Notes: generated from the sequence alone by a model not told the origin. A DNA stretch of 64,000 nt from Bacillota bacterium (GCA_023411375.1 JAEYOW010000023.1:124001-188000), one strand, 5' to 3'; numbered from the stretch's first letter, positions 42,885-52,263 are shown. Numbers and translations are program-made.

Positions 42885-43016
42885 TCATTCCTCATGGCCG
42901 GAACGCAGTTGTTCCGGAACAGACGCCTCATAGGAACCATGAGCGCTTGGTATTCCCGCACAGATAACACCATACTGATAGAGCCAATTTGTAATGCAGG
43001 CCAGTAATCCCGTCAT
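42885..43016 (-). CDS. agrD: AgrD-like autoinducer peptide precursor
   Basis: A 43-residue frame found by reading the minus strand. The ATG at 43016 has a strong AGGAGGGG six bases upstream. An N-terminal amphipathic stretch (MTGLLACITNWLYQYG) is followed by a Cys at 19, a short Gly/Ser region and the C-terminal recognition tail YEASVPEQLR, which matches the Y/W-E-P-x-x-P-x-x-L pattern of cyclic lactone autoinducer precursors. AgrB would cut after the ring and close it. The ring residue is not obvious: Cys19 is farther than usual from the tail, and Ser24 or Ser28 are alternatives for a lactone. It is divergent from agrA/agrC/agrB and leads the effector operon, unlike the usual agrBD order. 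Confidence 0.75.
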   Translation of the reverse strand: MTGLLACITNWLYQYGVICAGIPSAHGSYEASVPEQLRSGHEE

Positions 43017-43048
43017 TGAGCACCCCTCCTATTTATTTTGATGGCTGT

Positions 43049-43077
43049 ATTATAGCAGATTTAACCCTGAAAAAATT
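43049..43077 (-). promoter_or_regulatory. Promoter of the agrD-led operon
   Basis: On the minus strand a perfect TATAAT occupies 43054-43049, with no -35 box worth the name 17 bases upstream (AATTTT). A good -10 with a missing -35 fits an activator-dependent promoter, such as one driven by the adjacent LytTR regulator. No clear LytTR direct repeat was identified. Confidence 0.5.
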
Positions 43078-43080
43078 TTT

Positions 43081-43245
43081 CGTGGCACGGAATGGGTCTA
43101 TTTCGGCGCAGGACATAGCTTTTCTTTATTTATAGGCATGGAAACTAACAATGCAATCCGCCTGGACGGTCTGCCTGAACGGGATAAAAACCGCTTTGTG
43201 GCCATGTTTCAGGTATATGCCGACAATCCTTATATTTCCGATTGA
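43081..43245 (+). pseudogene. Remnant of an unrecognised coding region
   Basis: A stop-bounded reading frame with protein-like content (FGAGHSFSLF, then RLDGLPERDKNRFVAMF and YADNPYISD) ending at a TGA at 43243-43245. It lacks a ribosome site; a 35-codon version could start at 43138. It has no partner on either side, so I treat it as a leftover of an inserted element. Family not recognised. Confidence 0.35.
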
Positions 43246-43286
43246 TCGGTAACAAACGGCTATTTCCTTTGCCTCACGCTTCACGA

Positions 43287-43315
43287 TTGACATAGGCGAA
43301 ATCATCCGGTACTAT
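43287..43315 (+). promoter_or_regulatory. Promoter of the agrA-agrC-agrB operon
   Basis: TTGACA (43287-43292), 17-base spacer, TACTAT (43310-43315), 46 bases before the response-regulator start. Confidence 0.65.
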
Positions 43316-43360
43316 GATAAGCATCAGGGTCATAATGGCGCTGCAAGGAGGTCCTGCCGT

Positions 43361-44092
43361 GTGATGCATGTCGTTATATGTGAAGATGAACGCTGCTTTC
43401 AGGACGTGCTGTGCAATGCTATTGAAAATTGGAAAATAGTCTCCAACCATCCGGATGTAGTTTGCACCTGTTTTAGTTCATCCGAAAAATTTTTGGAATG
43501 CTGGGGGAAAGGGCTTCCTACCGATCTTCTGTTTTTGGATATTCAAATTCCGAATGAAATCAACGGTATGGCACTTGCTAAAAGAATTCGGCAGCGCGAT
43601 CAAACCGTTTCCATCGTATTTGTCACAAACTATGCGGATTTTGTATATGAAGGGTATTCTGTCAATGCGGTGCGCTACTTGAAAAAGCCAATTCGAAGTG
43701 AAGATATTGATGCGTGTATGGACATCGCATATCTTCACTTCGAATTGTTGTCGCGGGAAAAGCTTTCGGTGATCTGCCGGGATCAGCGGTTGGTTTTACC
43801 TTTTTCAGAAATCATTTATGTTGAAATCCAATCACATTATTTGGTGTTGGCGCTTCACCATTCTACAGAAAAGCCGGAAACGCGCGCCCGCTTACAAGAT
43901 TTTGCAGAGCGGCTCCCCAAACAGCTTTTCGCCCAGTGCCACCGTAGTTACATTGTCAATCTAGATCATATTCGCCGCCTTACAAGAGAATGCATAACGA
44001 TGTCCAATCAAGCTCGGATTCCTGTTTCTCAAACATTTGCAGTATCTCTCAGAAAAAAATATGACTGTTATTACATGGGCTACAAAAGCTAA
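43361..44092 (+). CDS. agrA: LytTR-family response regulator (AgrA-like)
   Basis: A 243-residue transcription regulator. Receiver domain: acidic pocket EDE near residue 9, phospho-acceptor Asp in DLLFLDIQIPNEINGM, and the lysine in AVRYLKKPI. The C-terminal LytTR DNA-binding domain runs from about residue 140 (LPFSEIIYVEIQSHYLVLA, AQCHRSYIVNLDHIRRL). Start 43361 is GTG with AAGGAGG nine bases upstream; an ATG follows directly at 43364. The kinase gene begins 28 bases after. It should activate the divergent agrD operon. Confidence 0.92.
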   Translation: MMHVVICEDERCFQDVLCNAIENWKIVSNHPDVVCTCFSSSEKFLECWGKGLPTDLLFLDIQIPNEINGMALAKRIRQRDQTVSIVFVTNYADFVYEGYSVNAVRYLKKPIRSEDIDACMDIAYLHFELLSREKLSVICRDQRLVLPFSEIIYVEIQSHYLVLALHHSTEKPETRARLQDFAERLPKQLFAQCHRSYIVNLDHIRRLTRECITMSNQARIPVSQTFAVSLRKKYDCYYMGYKS

Positions 44093-44120
44093 TAGTGAGT
44101 ACGTAAGGAAGGAGATTAGC

Positions 44121-45455
44121 ATGACAGTCGGATGGATGATTTTTGAGATAGCGATCAATTTATATCAGTCATTGCTTTATTTGTTTTTCTTAAAAAATTG
44201 CGTTCCTCTCGCAAAATCAAGCAAAGCGATGGATATTCTTTGTGTTTTAGCATGTGCCGGATTCTATACACTCTATCTGTTTTTTGATATAGCCGTTACG
44301 GATAGTCTCAACGTTTTGATTTTATTTCTATATCTGTTATACATGTCAGAGGAACGCTGGTATGTCTTGGCGTTATGGGTTATGGTCAAAGAAGTCATTG
44401 TTATTGCAACTGTTGGTTTCATGTTGCAATTGTGCCAAGCGGTCACTTCTGCTACTCATGCCATGCTGATGGAAATCGGCCCGCTTCGCCTAGTCTTTGT
44501 TATATCGACCAATCTAGTGCTGTTTCTAGTGCTGTTTATCTTCTTACGAAGAATGAAAAAAACCGACTCGCCCCTGTCTCTTCAGGCGTTGCTTTACTTT
44601 TTAGTTACGAACACCGCCGTTTTATTTGCCATCGAAATGATTTTTTCTTTACAGGAGACATATCTCGACACGCCGGATTGGCATGTCTTTGCGGCCTATG
44701 GGGCTTTGCTCGTGTGTTCGGTCCTATCCGTATTCCTGTATCATATTATGACCGGTATCGTACAAAAGGAGAATCAGGCACAGGCTGCACTCAACCATGC
44801 CCGGCTAACCAGAAAGCACCAGATGGTTCTTAAAGATATGTACACTGATATGATTGCCCGCCAGCACGACTTTAGGCATCAGCTTCAAACGATTGAGCAA
44901 TTGGTAAATCAGGGCAATTCAGAGGAGGCAAAGGCCTATTTGGCAGAATATGAGAAAGAAATCTCTGAGGACAAAATGATTATTACGGGTTCAATTGCCG
45001 TAGACGCGCTACTGACGGCGAAGTTGTTGGCCTGTAAACAATATGATATCGAGTTTCGTTTTGTGCAATGCCCCCTCGGCAATCTGCCCATCAGCGAAAT
45101 TGATTTCTGCGCTATTGTGGGGAACTTGTTGGACAACGCGATTGAGGGAGTCTGCCGTATTGCTGACATGCAAAATCAAAAATGGATATGCTTGAGCTTC
45201 AACCGAGTGTGGGACACGTTTTCCATCCACTGTGAAAACAATATGGCAATCCAAACCGTCAAGCGGCACTCACGCGGCTTCTTTACTGCCAAAGAAAGTG
45301 ACATAGTCAACCATGGGTTCGGCATCCGCAATATTGAGCTGATTGTTGAAACCGCCAACGGTTTTTGCACCTTTGAAGCCGCCGATAATGTATTTACCGC
45401 CAATGTTACCCTGCCATATCCCATTCAGGAGGCTATTGCATGCAGCAAATCGTAG
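44121..45455 (+). CDS. agrC: AgrC-like sensor histidine kinase
   Basis: A 444-residue membrane kinase. Six N-terminal membrane helices (to about residue 220) form the peptide sensor. The dimerisation helix carries the phospho-accepting His in RQHDFRHQLQTIEQL, and the GHKL ATPase shows the N box CAIVGNLLDNAIEG and the G box HGFGIRNIELI, as in AgrC/CitA-type HPK10 kinases. Start 44121 has AAGGAAGGAG upstream; the open frame back to 44037 overlaps the regulator. It overlaps agrB by 16 bases. Confidence 0.93.
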   Translation: MTVGWMIFEIAINLYQSLLYLFFLKNCVPLAKSSKAMDILCVLACAGFYTLYLFFDIAVTDSLNVLILFLYLLYMSEERWYVLALWVMVKEVIVIATVGFMLQLCQAVTSATHAMLMEIGPLRLVFVISTNLVLFLVLFIFLRRMKKTDSPLSLQALLYFLVTNTAVLFAIEMIFSLQETYLDTPDWHVFAAYGALLVCSVLSVFLYHIMTGIVQKENQAQAALNHARLTRKHQMVLKDMYTDMIARQHDFRHQLQTIEQLVNQGNSEEAKAYLAEYEKEISEDKMIITGSIAVDALLTAKLLACKQYDIEFRFVQCPLGNLPISEIDFCAIVGNLLDNAIEGVCRIADMQNQKWICLSFNRVWDTFSIHCENNMAIQTVKRHSRGFFTAKESDIVNHGFGIRNIELIVETANGFCTFEAADNVFTANVTLPYPIQEAIACSKS

Positions 45456-45997
45456 ACAGAATTGTTGCGTTTTTTGAAAAAAAGGGCGCAATATCGACAG
45501 CTGACCGCGAAGTATACGCTTACGGGGTCGACGCTGCTCTATATACTTTCATCAGTACGGCGGGGCTGATTTTGATCGGCTGTCTTTGGGAAAGAACGCT
45601 GGAAACCGTGCTTATTATTTCGATTTTCTATATCAACCAAAGCCTTGGCGGTGGTTTTCACGCAACAACTCACCGGAAATGTTTTCTGACCATGGCGGTT
45701 GGTCTGATGTGCTGCTTAAGTATGTTCCGGCTACCTAATTCGCTGCCCGTGTACTCGGCGTTGGCGGTTATATCCTTGATACTGATGATGAAATATCCGC
45801 TGATTTTGCACAAGAACAAGGCCCACTTAGCGACCAAACAGAAAGAGTTATGTAAACGATCGAGAATCCTTCTGGCGGTTCAAGCAATATTCTTAATTCT
45901 TGTTGTGCTGTGGGGTAATGATATTATCATTCAAGCGTTTTGTATGGCGCTTGTCGGGTGTGGAGTGTCGAGAATATCGGTTGTTTTACGGAAATAG
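45440..45997 (+). CDS. agrB: AgrB-like autoinducer peptide processing protease
   Basis: A 185-residue membrane cysteine endopeptidase that removes the C-terminal tail of AgrD and forms the (thio)lactone ring. Catalytic His and Cys are seven apart in GGGFHATTHRKCF, exactly the AgrB spacing. About five to six membrane helices follow. Start 45440 with CAGGAGG upstream. It is the last gene of the sensing operon; no agrD follows on this strand, and the matching precursor is the minus-strand gene at 42885-43016. Confidence 0.93.
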   Translation: MQQIVDRIVAFFEKKGAISTADREVYAYGVDAALYTFISTAGLILIGCLWERTLETVLIISIFYINQSLGGGFHATTHRKCFLTMAVGLMCCLSMFRLPNSLPVYSALAVISLILMMKYPLILHKNKAHLATKQKELCKRSRILLAVQAIFLILVVLWGNDIIIQAFCMALVGCGVSRISVVLRK

Positions 45998-46097
45998 CAG
46001 GAACCAATATTATGGCCGGGAATGCCGCCCGCAATCGTTCGTCCTCTGCTCACCTGCGCTTTGTTTGATCTGACCCGATCCCCACCGCATCCGCCCG

Positions 46098-46125
46098 TTG
46101 ACAAATGGAAAGAAGTTCATATAAT
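46098..46125 (+). promoter_or_regulatory. Promoter of the fatty-acid operon
   Basis: TTGACA (46098-46103), 16-base spacer, TATAAT (46120-46125), ahead of the MarR-type regulator gene. Both boxes perfect. Confidence 0.85.
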
Positions 46126-46149
46126 TAGTTTGTCTAATTAATTAGTTTG
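46123..46149. promoter_or_regulatory. Operator of the MarR/FabT-like regulator
   Basis: AATTAGTTTG is repeated directly at 46123-46132 and 46140-46149, and between them lies the perfect palindrome CTAATTAATTAG (46134-46145). The block overlaps the -10 box and transcription start, fitting autoregulation of the whole operon. Confidence 0.65.
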
Positions 46150-46161
46150 AGGGAGATCGAC

Positions 46162-46655
46162 ATGGATACCTTCAGCCGGGAGCTTAACGACCTGATGATG
46201 GACACCTACCGTTCCATCGGCATTCTGGAAGAGGCCATGCTCAAGGACCTTTCGCACGGCGCGCTGTCCATCAGCGAGCTGCATATGATCGAGGCGATTG
46301 GCAAGGATATGGAAAATGGGCGCAGCATTACCGACCTTGCGCAGGAGCAGAACATCACCTTGCCTTCTGTGACCATATGCATCAAAAAGCTGGAGAAAAA
46401 GGGCTTTGTGACCAAAACCCGATGCGAGGAGGACGGCAGGCGCGTGACGGTGCGGCTGACGGAGCCGGGCAGGCGGGTGGAGGTTTCACACCGTTTTTTT
46501 CACCGGCAGATGGCCCGGGCCATTCAGAAGGACATTCCGGTTGAGGAGCAGGACGTTCTGCTTCGGGCGCTTACGTGTATGAACCGCTTTTTTCGTCAAA
46601 AGGCGGAAGCGTACCGGGAGGCCGGCGATCAGCAAAAGAAAGAAGGAACCGCTTT

Positions 46656-46659
<4 letters not shown>
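46162..46659 (+). CDS. MarR-family regulator, FabT-like
   Basis: A 165-residue winged-helix repressor: recognition region SITDLAQEQNITLPSVTICIKKLEKKGFV and the wing TRCEEDGRRVTVRLTEPG. First gene of the fatty-acid operon, as FabT is in streptococci, where acyl-ACP acts as corepressor; the same role here is inferred from position. Start 46162 with GAGGGAG upstream (a TTG at 46147 is less likely). Its TGA overlaps the TTG start of fabH. Confidence 0.9.
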
Positions 46660-47603
<944 letters not shown>

Positions 47604-47666
47604 TACCGCTATTCCCGGAGCCACGCTCCGCGATAGATAAATAAGCAGATTTTGGAGGAAATGATT

Positions 47667-47888
47667 ATGACGTTTGAAAAGGTTGCGAAGATTCTGGCGG
47701 AATACAAGGGAATTGACGAGGACAAGGTGAAGCAGGACAGCTCCTTCCAGGACCTTGAGCTGGACTCTCTGGACGTGGCCGAGCTGGTGATGAGCCTGGA
47801 GGACGAATTTGGCATTACCATCGAGCTGGACGAAACGGTCAAGACCGTGGCGGAGCTGGTCGGGAAGATTGACGAGGCGAAGGCGTAA
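47667..47888 (+). CDS. acpP: Acyl carrier protein
   Basis: A 73-residue acidic carrier. The phosphopantetheine attachment Ser is in LELDSLDVAELVM (DSL motif). Start 47667 is favoured by the TTTGGAGG site nine bases upstream; ATG 47661 would be too close. It carries all intermediates for the enzymes encoded around it. Confidence 0.97.
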   Translation: MTFEKVAKILAEYKGIDEDKVKQDSSFQDLELDSLDVAELVMSLEDEFGITIELDETVKTVAELVGKIDEAKA

Positions 47889-47915
47889 CCGTCTGAACCG
47901 GGGGAGGAGGATTCC

Positions 47916-48863
47916 ATGATTCACACCGAGGTATGCGAGCGCCTTCAAATTGAGCGCCCCATTTTACAGGGCGGCATGGCGTGGGTGAGCGAGGCCAACC
48001 TGGCGGCGGCGGTTTCCAACGCGGGCGGGCTTGGCGTGATTTCCGCCATGAACGCCGGCCCGGAATATCTGCGGGAACAAATTCGCCTGTGCCGCGACCT
48101 GACGGGAAAGCCCTTCGGCGTGAACGTCATGCTGATGAGCCCGCACGTCAAAGAGGTCGCGAGGGTTATTTTGGAGGAGCGCGTGCCGGTGGTGACGACG
48201 GGCGCGGGACTTCCCGGCCCGTATATGAAGGAGTGGGTGCCGGCGGGCATCAAGGTGGTCCCCGTGGTGCCGTCGGTGGCGATTGCCCGGCGCGTCGCGC
48301 GCGAGGGCGCGGCGGCGGTGATTGCGGAAGGGTGCGAATCCGGCGGGCATGTGGGCGAGCTGACCACCATGACGCTGGTACCCCAGGTGGCGGACGCGGT
48401 GGAGATTCCCGTTCTGGCCGCCGGGGGCATCGCGGACGGCAGGGGTATGGCGGCTGCGTTTATGCTGGGCGCGCGCGGCGTGCAATGCGGCACGGTTTTT
48501 CTCGCGTGCGAGGAATGCCGCATTCACGAGCGTTATAAGCAGCGCGTAGTGGCCGCGAAGGAAATCGATACCGTGGTGACGGGCCGCAGGCTGGGCCATC
48601 CGGTGCGCGCGCTTAAAAACCAGCTCACGCGGGAATTCAACGCGATGGAATATGATTCTGCCAGGACGAACGAGGAGATTGAAGCCCTGGGTGTTGGCGC
48701 GGTCCGCCGCGCGGCGGTCGAGGGCGATTTGGAGCGCGGGTCGTTCCTGTGCGGGCAGATCGCGGGGATGATTCACGAGGTAAGGCCCGCCGCGCAGATC
48801 ATCCGGGAAATGTCGCAGCAGGCGGAAGCGCTGCTGAAGGGAGCGGCGGCATGGGTAAAATAG
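47916..48863 (+). CDS. fabK: Enoyl-ACP reductase II (FabK, flavoenzyme)
   Basis: An FMN- and NAD(P)H-dependent TIM-barrel enoyl reductase of the nitronate-monooxygenase fold, replacing FabI. 315 residues. Family signs are RPILQGGMAWVS at the N-terminus, AEGCESGGHVGELTTM (catalytic His region) and PVLAAGGIADGRGMAAAFMLGARGVQCGTVF (FMN phosphate site). Start 47916 with GGGGGAGGAGG upstream. It overlaps fabD by 13 bases. Confidence 0.96.
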   Translation: MIHTEVCERLQIERPILQGGMAWVSEANLAAAVSNAGGLGVISAMNAGPEYLREQIRLCRDLTGKPFGVNVMLMSPHVKEVARVILEERVPVVTTGAGLPGPYMKEWVPAGIKVVPVVPSVAIARRVAREGAAAVIAEGCESGGHVGELTTMTLVPQVADAVEIPVLAAGGIADGRGMAAAFMLGARGVQCGTVFLACEECRIHERYKQRVVAAKEIDTVVTGRRLGHPVRALKNQLTREFNAMEYDSARTNEEIEALGVGAVRRAAVEGDLERGSFLCGQIAGMIHEVRPAAQIIREMSQQAEALLKGAAAWVK

Positions 48864-49786
48864 CCTTTGTATTCGCGGGCCAGGGCGCGCAGCATCCGGG
48901 CATGGGCCGGGAGCTGTACGAGCTTTCGTCCGCCGCCAGAGCGGTGTTTGACCGTGGCGAGGCGCTTCGGCCCGGCACGCTTGCGCAGTGCTTTGAGGGG
49001 CCTGAGGAAGCGCTTTCCCGAACGGTCAATACCCAGCCCTGCCTGTTTCTGACCGACTGGGCGTGCGCCGCCGCAGCGGCTGAAGCAGGCGTTTTGCCGG
49101 ATTGTGGAGCGGGCTTTTCGCTGGGCGAGGTAGCAGCGTGCGGCTATTTTGGCATGATGAGCTTTGAGGATGCGTTTGGGACGGTTATGCGCCGGGCCGG
49201 GCTGATGGACGCCTGCGCGGCGGCGCGCCCCGGAGCGATGGCCGCCGTACTGCGGCTGACCGCCGCGCAGGTGGAAGCCCTTTGCGACGAACTGCCGGGC
49301 GCGTACCCGGTCAACTACAACTGTCCCGGACAGACCGTCGTCGCCATGGAGCGGAACGCCCTTGCGCCGCTAAGCGAGCGGATCGCGGCGCTCAAGGGGC
49401 GCGCCTTGCCGCTTAACGTCAGCGGAGGCTTTCACTCGCCGTTGATGGACGAGGCGTCATCCGGGCTGGCGGCGCACCTCAAGGAAAAGGCAATCGCTTT
49501 GCCACGTGCGCCCCTATACGCAAACCTGACGGCAAGGCCCTATGCGGGTGGGGCGGACGCGCTGAGAACCTTGCTTTCCGAACAGGTCCACCGCCCTGTC
49601 CTGTGGCAGAGCACCGTTGAAAATATGATAGCGGACGGCGTGACCACCTTCGTGGAGGTGGGTCCGGGCAGCACATTATCCGGCCTTATTAAGAAGATTT
49701 CACCCGAATCCATCATTCATCAGGTGGCGGACGCCGCGTCCCTCAGGGAGACGGCCGGCGCGCTGGCAGGAGGATACGCATGCTGA
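48851..49786 (+). CDS. fabD: Malonyl-CoA:ACP transacylase
   Basis: Moves malonyl from CoA to ACP. 311 residues. FAGQGAQHPGMG is the N-terminal motif; the nucleophile Ser sits in GFSLGEVAA, where the family norm is GHSLGE, so the His before the Ser is replaced by Phe. The catalytic His is in SGGFHSPLM, and the Gln/Asn near VEVGPGSTLSGL is intact. The start at 48851 lies inside the fabK end. Confidence 0.94.
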   Translation: MGKIAFVFAGQGAQHPGMGRELYELSSAARAVFDRGEALRPGTLAQCFEGPEEALSRTVNTQPCLFLTDWACAAAAAEAGVLPDCGAGFSLGEVAACGYFGMMSFEDAFGTVMRRAGLMDACAAARPGAMAAVLRLTAAQVEALCDELPGAYPVNYNCPGQTVVAMERNALAPLSERIAALKGRALPLNVSGGFHSPLMDEASSGLAAHLKEKAIALPRAPLYANLTARPYAGGADALRTLLSEQVHRPVLWQSTVENMIADGVTTFVEVGPGSTLSGLIKKISPESIIHQVADAASLRETAGALAGGYAC

Positions 49787-50520
49787 CAGGAAAAACGGCG
49801 CTGATCACCGGAGGCTCACGCGGCTTGGGGCGGGCGATCGCGCTCTCGTTTGCCAAAAACCACGCCAGGGTCGCCTTCTGCTACGCGGGCAACCATCAGG
49901 CTGCCGAGGAGACGCTTTCGGAGCTGCGCGGGCTTGGCGCGCAGGCCATGGCCGTCCGGTGTGACGTAAGCGACGACGGACAGGCGCAGGAGGCCCTGCG
50001 GCAGGTGAAGGAAGCGCTTGGCCCGGTGGACATACTGGTTAACAACGCGGGCATCACCCGCGATGGGCTGGCGCTGCGTATGAGCGCGCGAGACTTTGAC
50101 GACGTGGTGCGCACGGATCTGAACGGCCCGTTTTACATGATTCGCGCCGCCATGCCGGACATGGTGCGCCGCCGCTGGGGACGCATCATCAACATTACCT
50201 CCGTGGCGGGGCTGATGGGCAACGCGGGTCAGGCGAACTATGCTTCGGCCAAGGCCGGCCTGGTTGGACTTACCAAGACCATCGCGCGCGAGCTGGCCCC
50301 GCGCAGCGTAACGGTCAACGCCGTGGCTCCCGGTTTTATTGAAACCGATATGACCGCCGCCATGCCGGCGGCGGCGCTGGAAGCAGGCCTGAAAAGCGTA
50401 CCGCTGAAGCGCATGGGCAAGCCGGAGGAAATCGCCGCCGCGTGCCTGTTTCTGGCGGGCGAGCAGGCGGGCTACATTACCGGGCAGGTGCTCCAGGTGG
50501 ACGGCGGGCTGTATATGTAG
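49780..50520 (+). CDS. fabG: 3-oxoacyl-ACP reductase
   Basis: NADPH-dependent short-chain dehydrogenase, 246 residues. TGGSRGLGRAIA binds the cofactor, NNAG follows, catalytic Ser is in NITSVAGLMG, and the Tyr/Lys pair is YASAKAG. The C-terminus GQVLQVDGGLYM is typical. It overlaps fabD by seven bases. Confidence 0.97.
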   Translation: MLTGKTALITGGSRGLGRAIALSFAKNHARVAFCYAGNHQAAEETLSELRGLGAQAMAVRCDVSDDGQAQEALRQVKEALGPVDILVNNAGITRDGLALRMSARDFDDVVRTDLNGPFYMIRAAMPDMVRRRWGRIINITSVAGLMGNAGQANYASAKAGLVGLTKTIARELAPRSVTVNAVAPGFIETDMTAAMPAAALEAGLKSVPLKRMGKPEEIAAACLFLAGEQAGYITGQVLQVDGGLYM

Positions 50521-50549
50521 GCGGAACAACCAAGATTGAGGTGAAAGCA

Positions 50550-51782
50550 TTGAAGCGTGTAGCGATTACGGGCATGGGCGTCGTTTCCCCAATCGGAAAC
50601 GGCCTCGCGGCCTTCGGCGAAAGTCTCTTTAAGGGTAAAAGCGGCATTGGGATGATCGAACGTTTTGACACGGCGGATTACAAGGTGAAGGTAGCCGCGC
50701 AGGTCAGGGACTTTTCGCCTGATGAATACGGCATCGACCGGGGCGAGAGCCGCCGCATGGACCTGTTCACCCAGTACGCCATGGCGGCGGCGGCGCAGGC
50801 CGTGGAGCAGAGCGGCATCGAGGGGCGCATCGCCCCGGACAGGCTGGGCGTGTATGTGGGCAGCGGTATCGGCGGCATGCACACCTTCACCCAGGAGACG
50901 GAAAAGCTGCTTACGCGTGGCCCGGGACGGGTATCGCCCCTGTTTATCCCGATGATGATCGTCAATATCGCGGCGGGCAATATCGCCATCCGCTACCATG
51001 CGCAGGGGCCGTGCCTTCCGGTCGTAACCGCCTGCGCGACCTCCACCCATGCCATCGGGGAGGCGTACCGCGCCATTCGCGGCGGCTATGCGGACGCGGT
51101 GATCGCCGGAGGGGCGGAGGCGGCAATCGAACCGCTGGCGGTAGCGGGCTTTACCAGTTGCAAGGCGCTTTCTGAAAGCGGCGACCCTGATTGCGCCTCC
51201 CTGCCGTTTGACGCCCGCCGCGCGGGCTTTGTAATGGGTGAAGGCGCGGGCGTGGTCGTTCTGGAGGAGTATGAACACGCCGTGCGGCGCGGCGCGGAAA
51301 TCCTAGGTGAGATCGCCGGCTATGCCAACACCTGCGATGCGTACCACATCACCGCGCCCCACCCGGAGGCCGAGGGCGGGACAAGGGCAATCGTCCTGGC
51401 GGCGGAAGAAGCGGGCATGACGGCGGAGGACGTGATCTATATCAACGCCCACGGAACCGGCACGCCCATGAACGACAGGGTGGAGACGCTCGCCATCAAA
51501 AAAGCGCTGGGTGAGGAAGCGGCGCGGCGGGCGTATATATCGTCCACCAAGTCTATGACGGGCCACATGCTGGGCGCGGCGGGCGGCGTGGAATGCATTG
51601 TCTCAGCGCTTGCCCTTCGGAATGGCATGCTGCCGCCGACCATTCATCTTGAACGGCCGGACCCCGAGTTAGACCTTAACTATCTGCCAAACGAGGCGAA
51701 AAAGGCGGCCGCGACGCTTGCGCTTTCCATCTCGCTCGGCTTTGGCGGGCACAACGGCGTATTGGCTTTAAGGAGGATCTGA
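50550..51782 (+). CDS. fabF: Beta-ketoacyl-ACP synthase II
   Basis: Elongating condensing enzyme, 410 residues. Catalytic Cys in TACATSTHAIGEA, His residues in YINAHGTGTPMND and TKSMTGHMLGAAGG. The start is read as TTG at 50550, seven bases after GAGGTG, giving the standard LKRVAITGMGVVSPIG N-terminus; a GTG at 50541 is possible but has no site. The gene ends directly against the accB start. Confidence 0.96.
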   Translation: MKRVAITGMGVVSPIGNGLAAFGESLFKGKSGIGMIERFDTADYKVKVAAQVRDFSPDEYGIDRGESRRMDLFTQYAMAAAAQAVEQSGIEGRIAPDRLGVYVGSGIGGMHTFTQETEKLLTRGPGRVSPLFIPMMIVNIAAGNIAIRYHAQGPCLPVVTACATSTHAIGEAYRAIRGGYADAVIAGGAEAAIEPLAVAGFTSCKALSESGDPDCASLPFDARRAGFVMGEGAGVVVLEEYEHAVRRGAEILGEIAGYANTCDAYHITAPHPEAEGGTRAIVLAAEEAGMTAEDVIYINAHGTGTPMNDRVETLAIKKALGEEAARRAYISSTKSMTGHMLGAAGGVECIVSALALRNGMLPPTIHLERPDPELDLNYLPNEAKKAAATLALSISLGFGGHNGVLALRRI

Positions 51783-52208
51783 ATGAATTTGAAGCAGATT
51801 CGGGAGTTGGCCCAGATCGTTGAAACCAGCGGTTTAAGCTCCCTGGACATTCAGGAGGGCGATACGCATATTATCCTCAAGCGCGAATGTGCGCCCATGC
51901 CTGTCGCTGCGGCGGCGCCCCTGCCCGCCGTCGCGGAGGCGCTTGCCGCCGAGGAGGGCGTGGATTTTAACGACGTGACGGGCGTGGTTTCGCCGATGGT
52001 CGGCGTCTTTTACGCTGCGCCCGCGCCGGCGGAAAAGCCGTTCGTGGCCGTAGGCGACAGGGTGAAAAAAGGCGACGTGCTGTGCGTGATTGAGGCCATG
52101 AAGCTGATGAACGAGATCACGGCCGACCGGGACGGCGAGGTTGTGGATATTTGCGTGCAAAACGGCGATATGGTCGAATACGGGCAGACGCTGTTTAAGC
52201 TGTTTTAG
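51783..52208 (+). CDS. accB: Biotin carboxyl carrier protein of acetyl-CoA carboxylase
   Basis: 141 residues. The biotinylated Lys is in VIEAMKLMNEI; the biotinyl domain begins at VVSPMVGVFYAAPAP, preceded by an Ala/Pro linker and an N-terminal helical domain. It begins immediately after the fabF stop, with AAGGAGG in the end of fabF. Confidence 0.97.
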   Translation: MNLKQIRELAQIVETSGLSSLDIQEGDTHIILKRECAPMPVAAAAPLPAVAEALAAEEGVDFNDVTGVVSPMVGVFYAAPAPAEKPFVAVGDRVKKGDVLCVIEAMKLMNEITADRDGEVVDICVQNGDMVEYGQTLFKLF

Positions 52209-52263
52209 AAGATGGCCCGGGGACGATTTATGACAGGCCAAAACCGGGAAAGGTGAGATGCCA

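Noticed and set aside
46022..46141. A 39-codon frame behind agrB containing TCALFDL and a Pro-rich tail, considered as agrD
   Set aside because: It lacks an amphipathic leader and a ribosome site, its tail lacks the YExxxP pattern, and it runs through the promoter and operator of the fatty-acid operon. The minus-strand frame at 42885-43016 fits far better.
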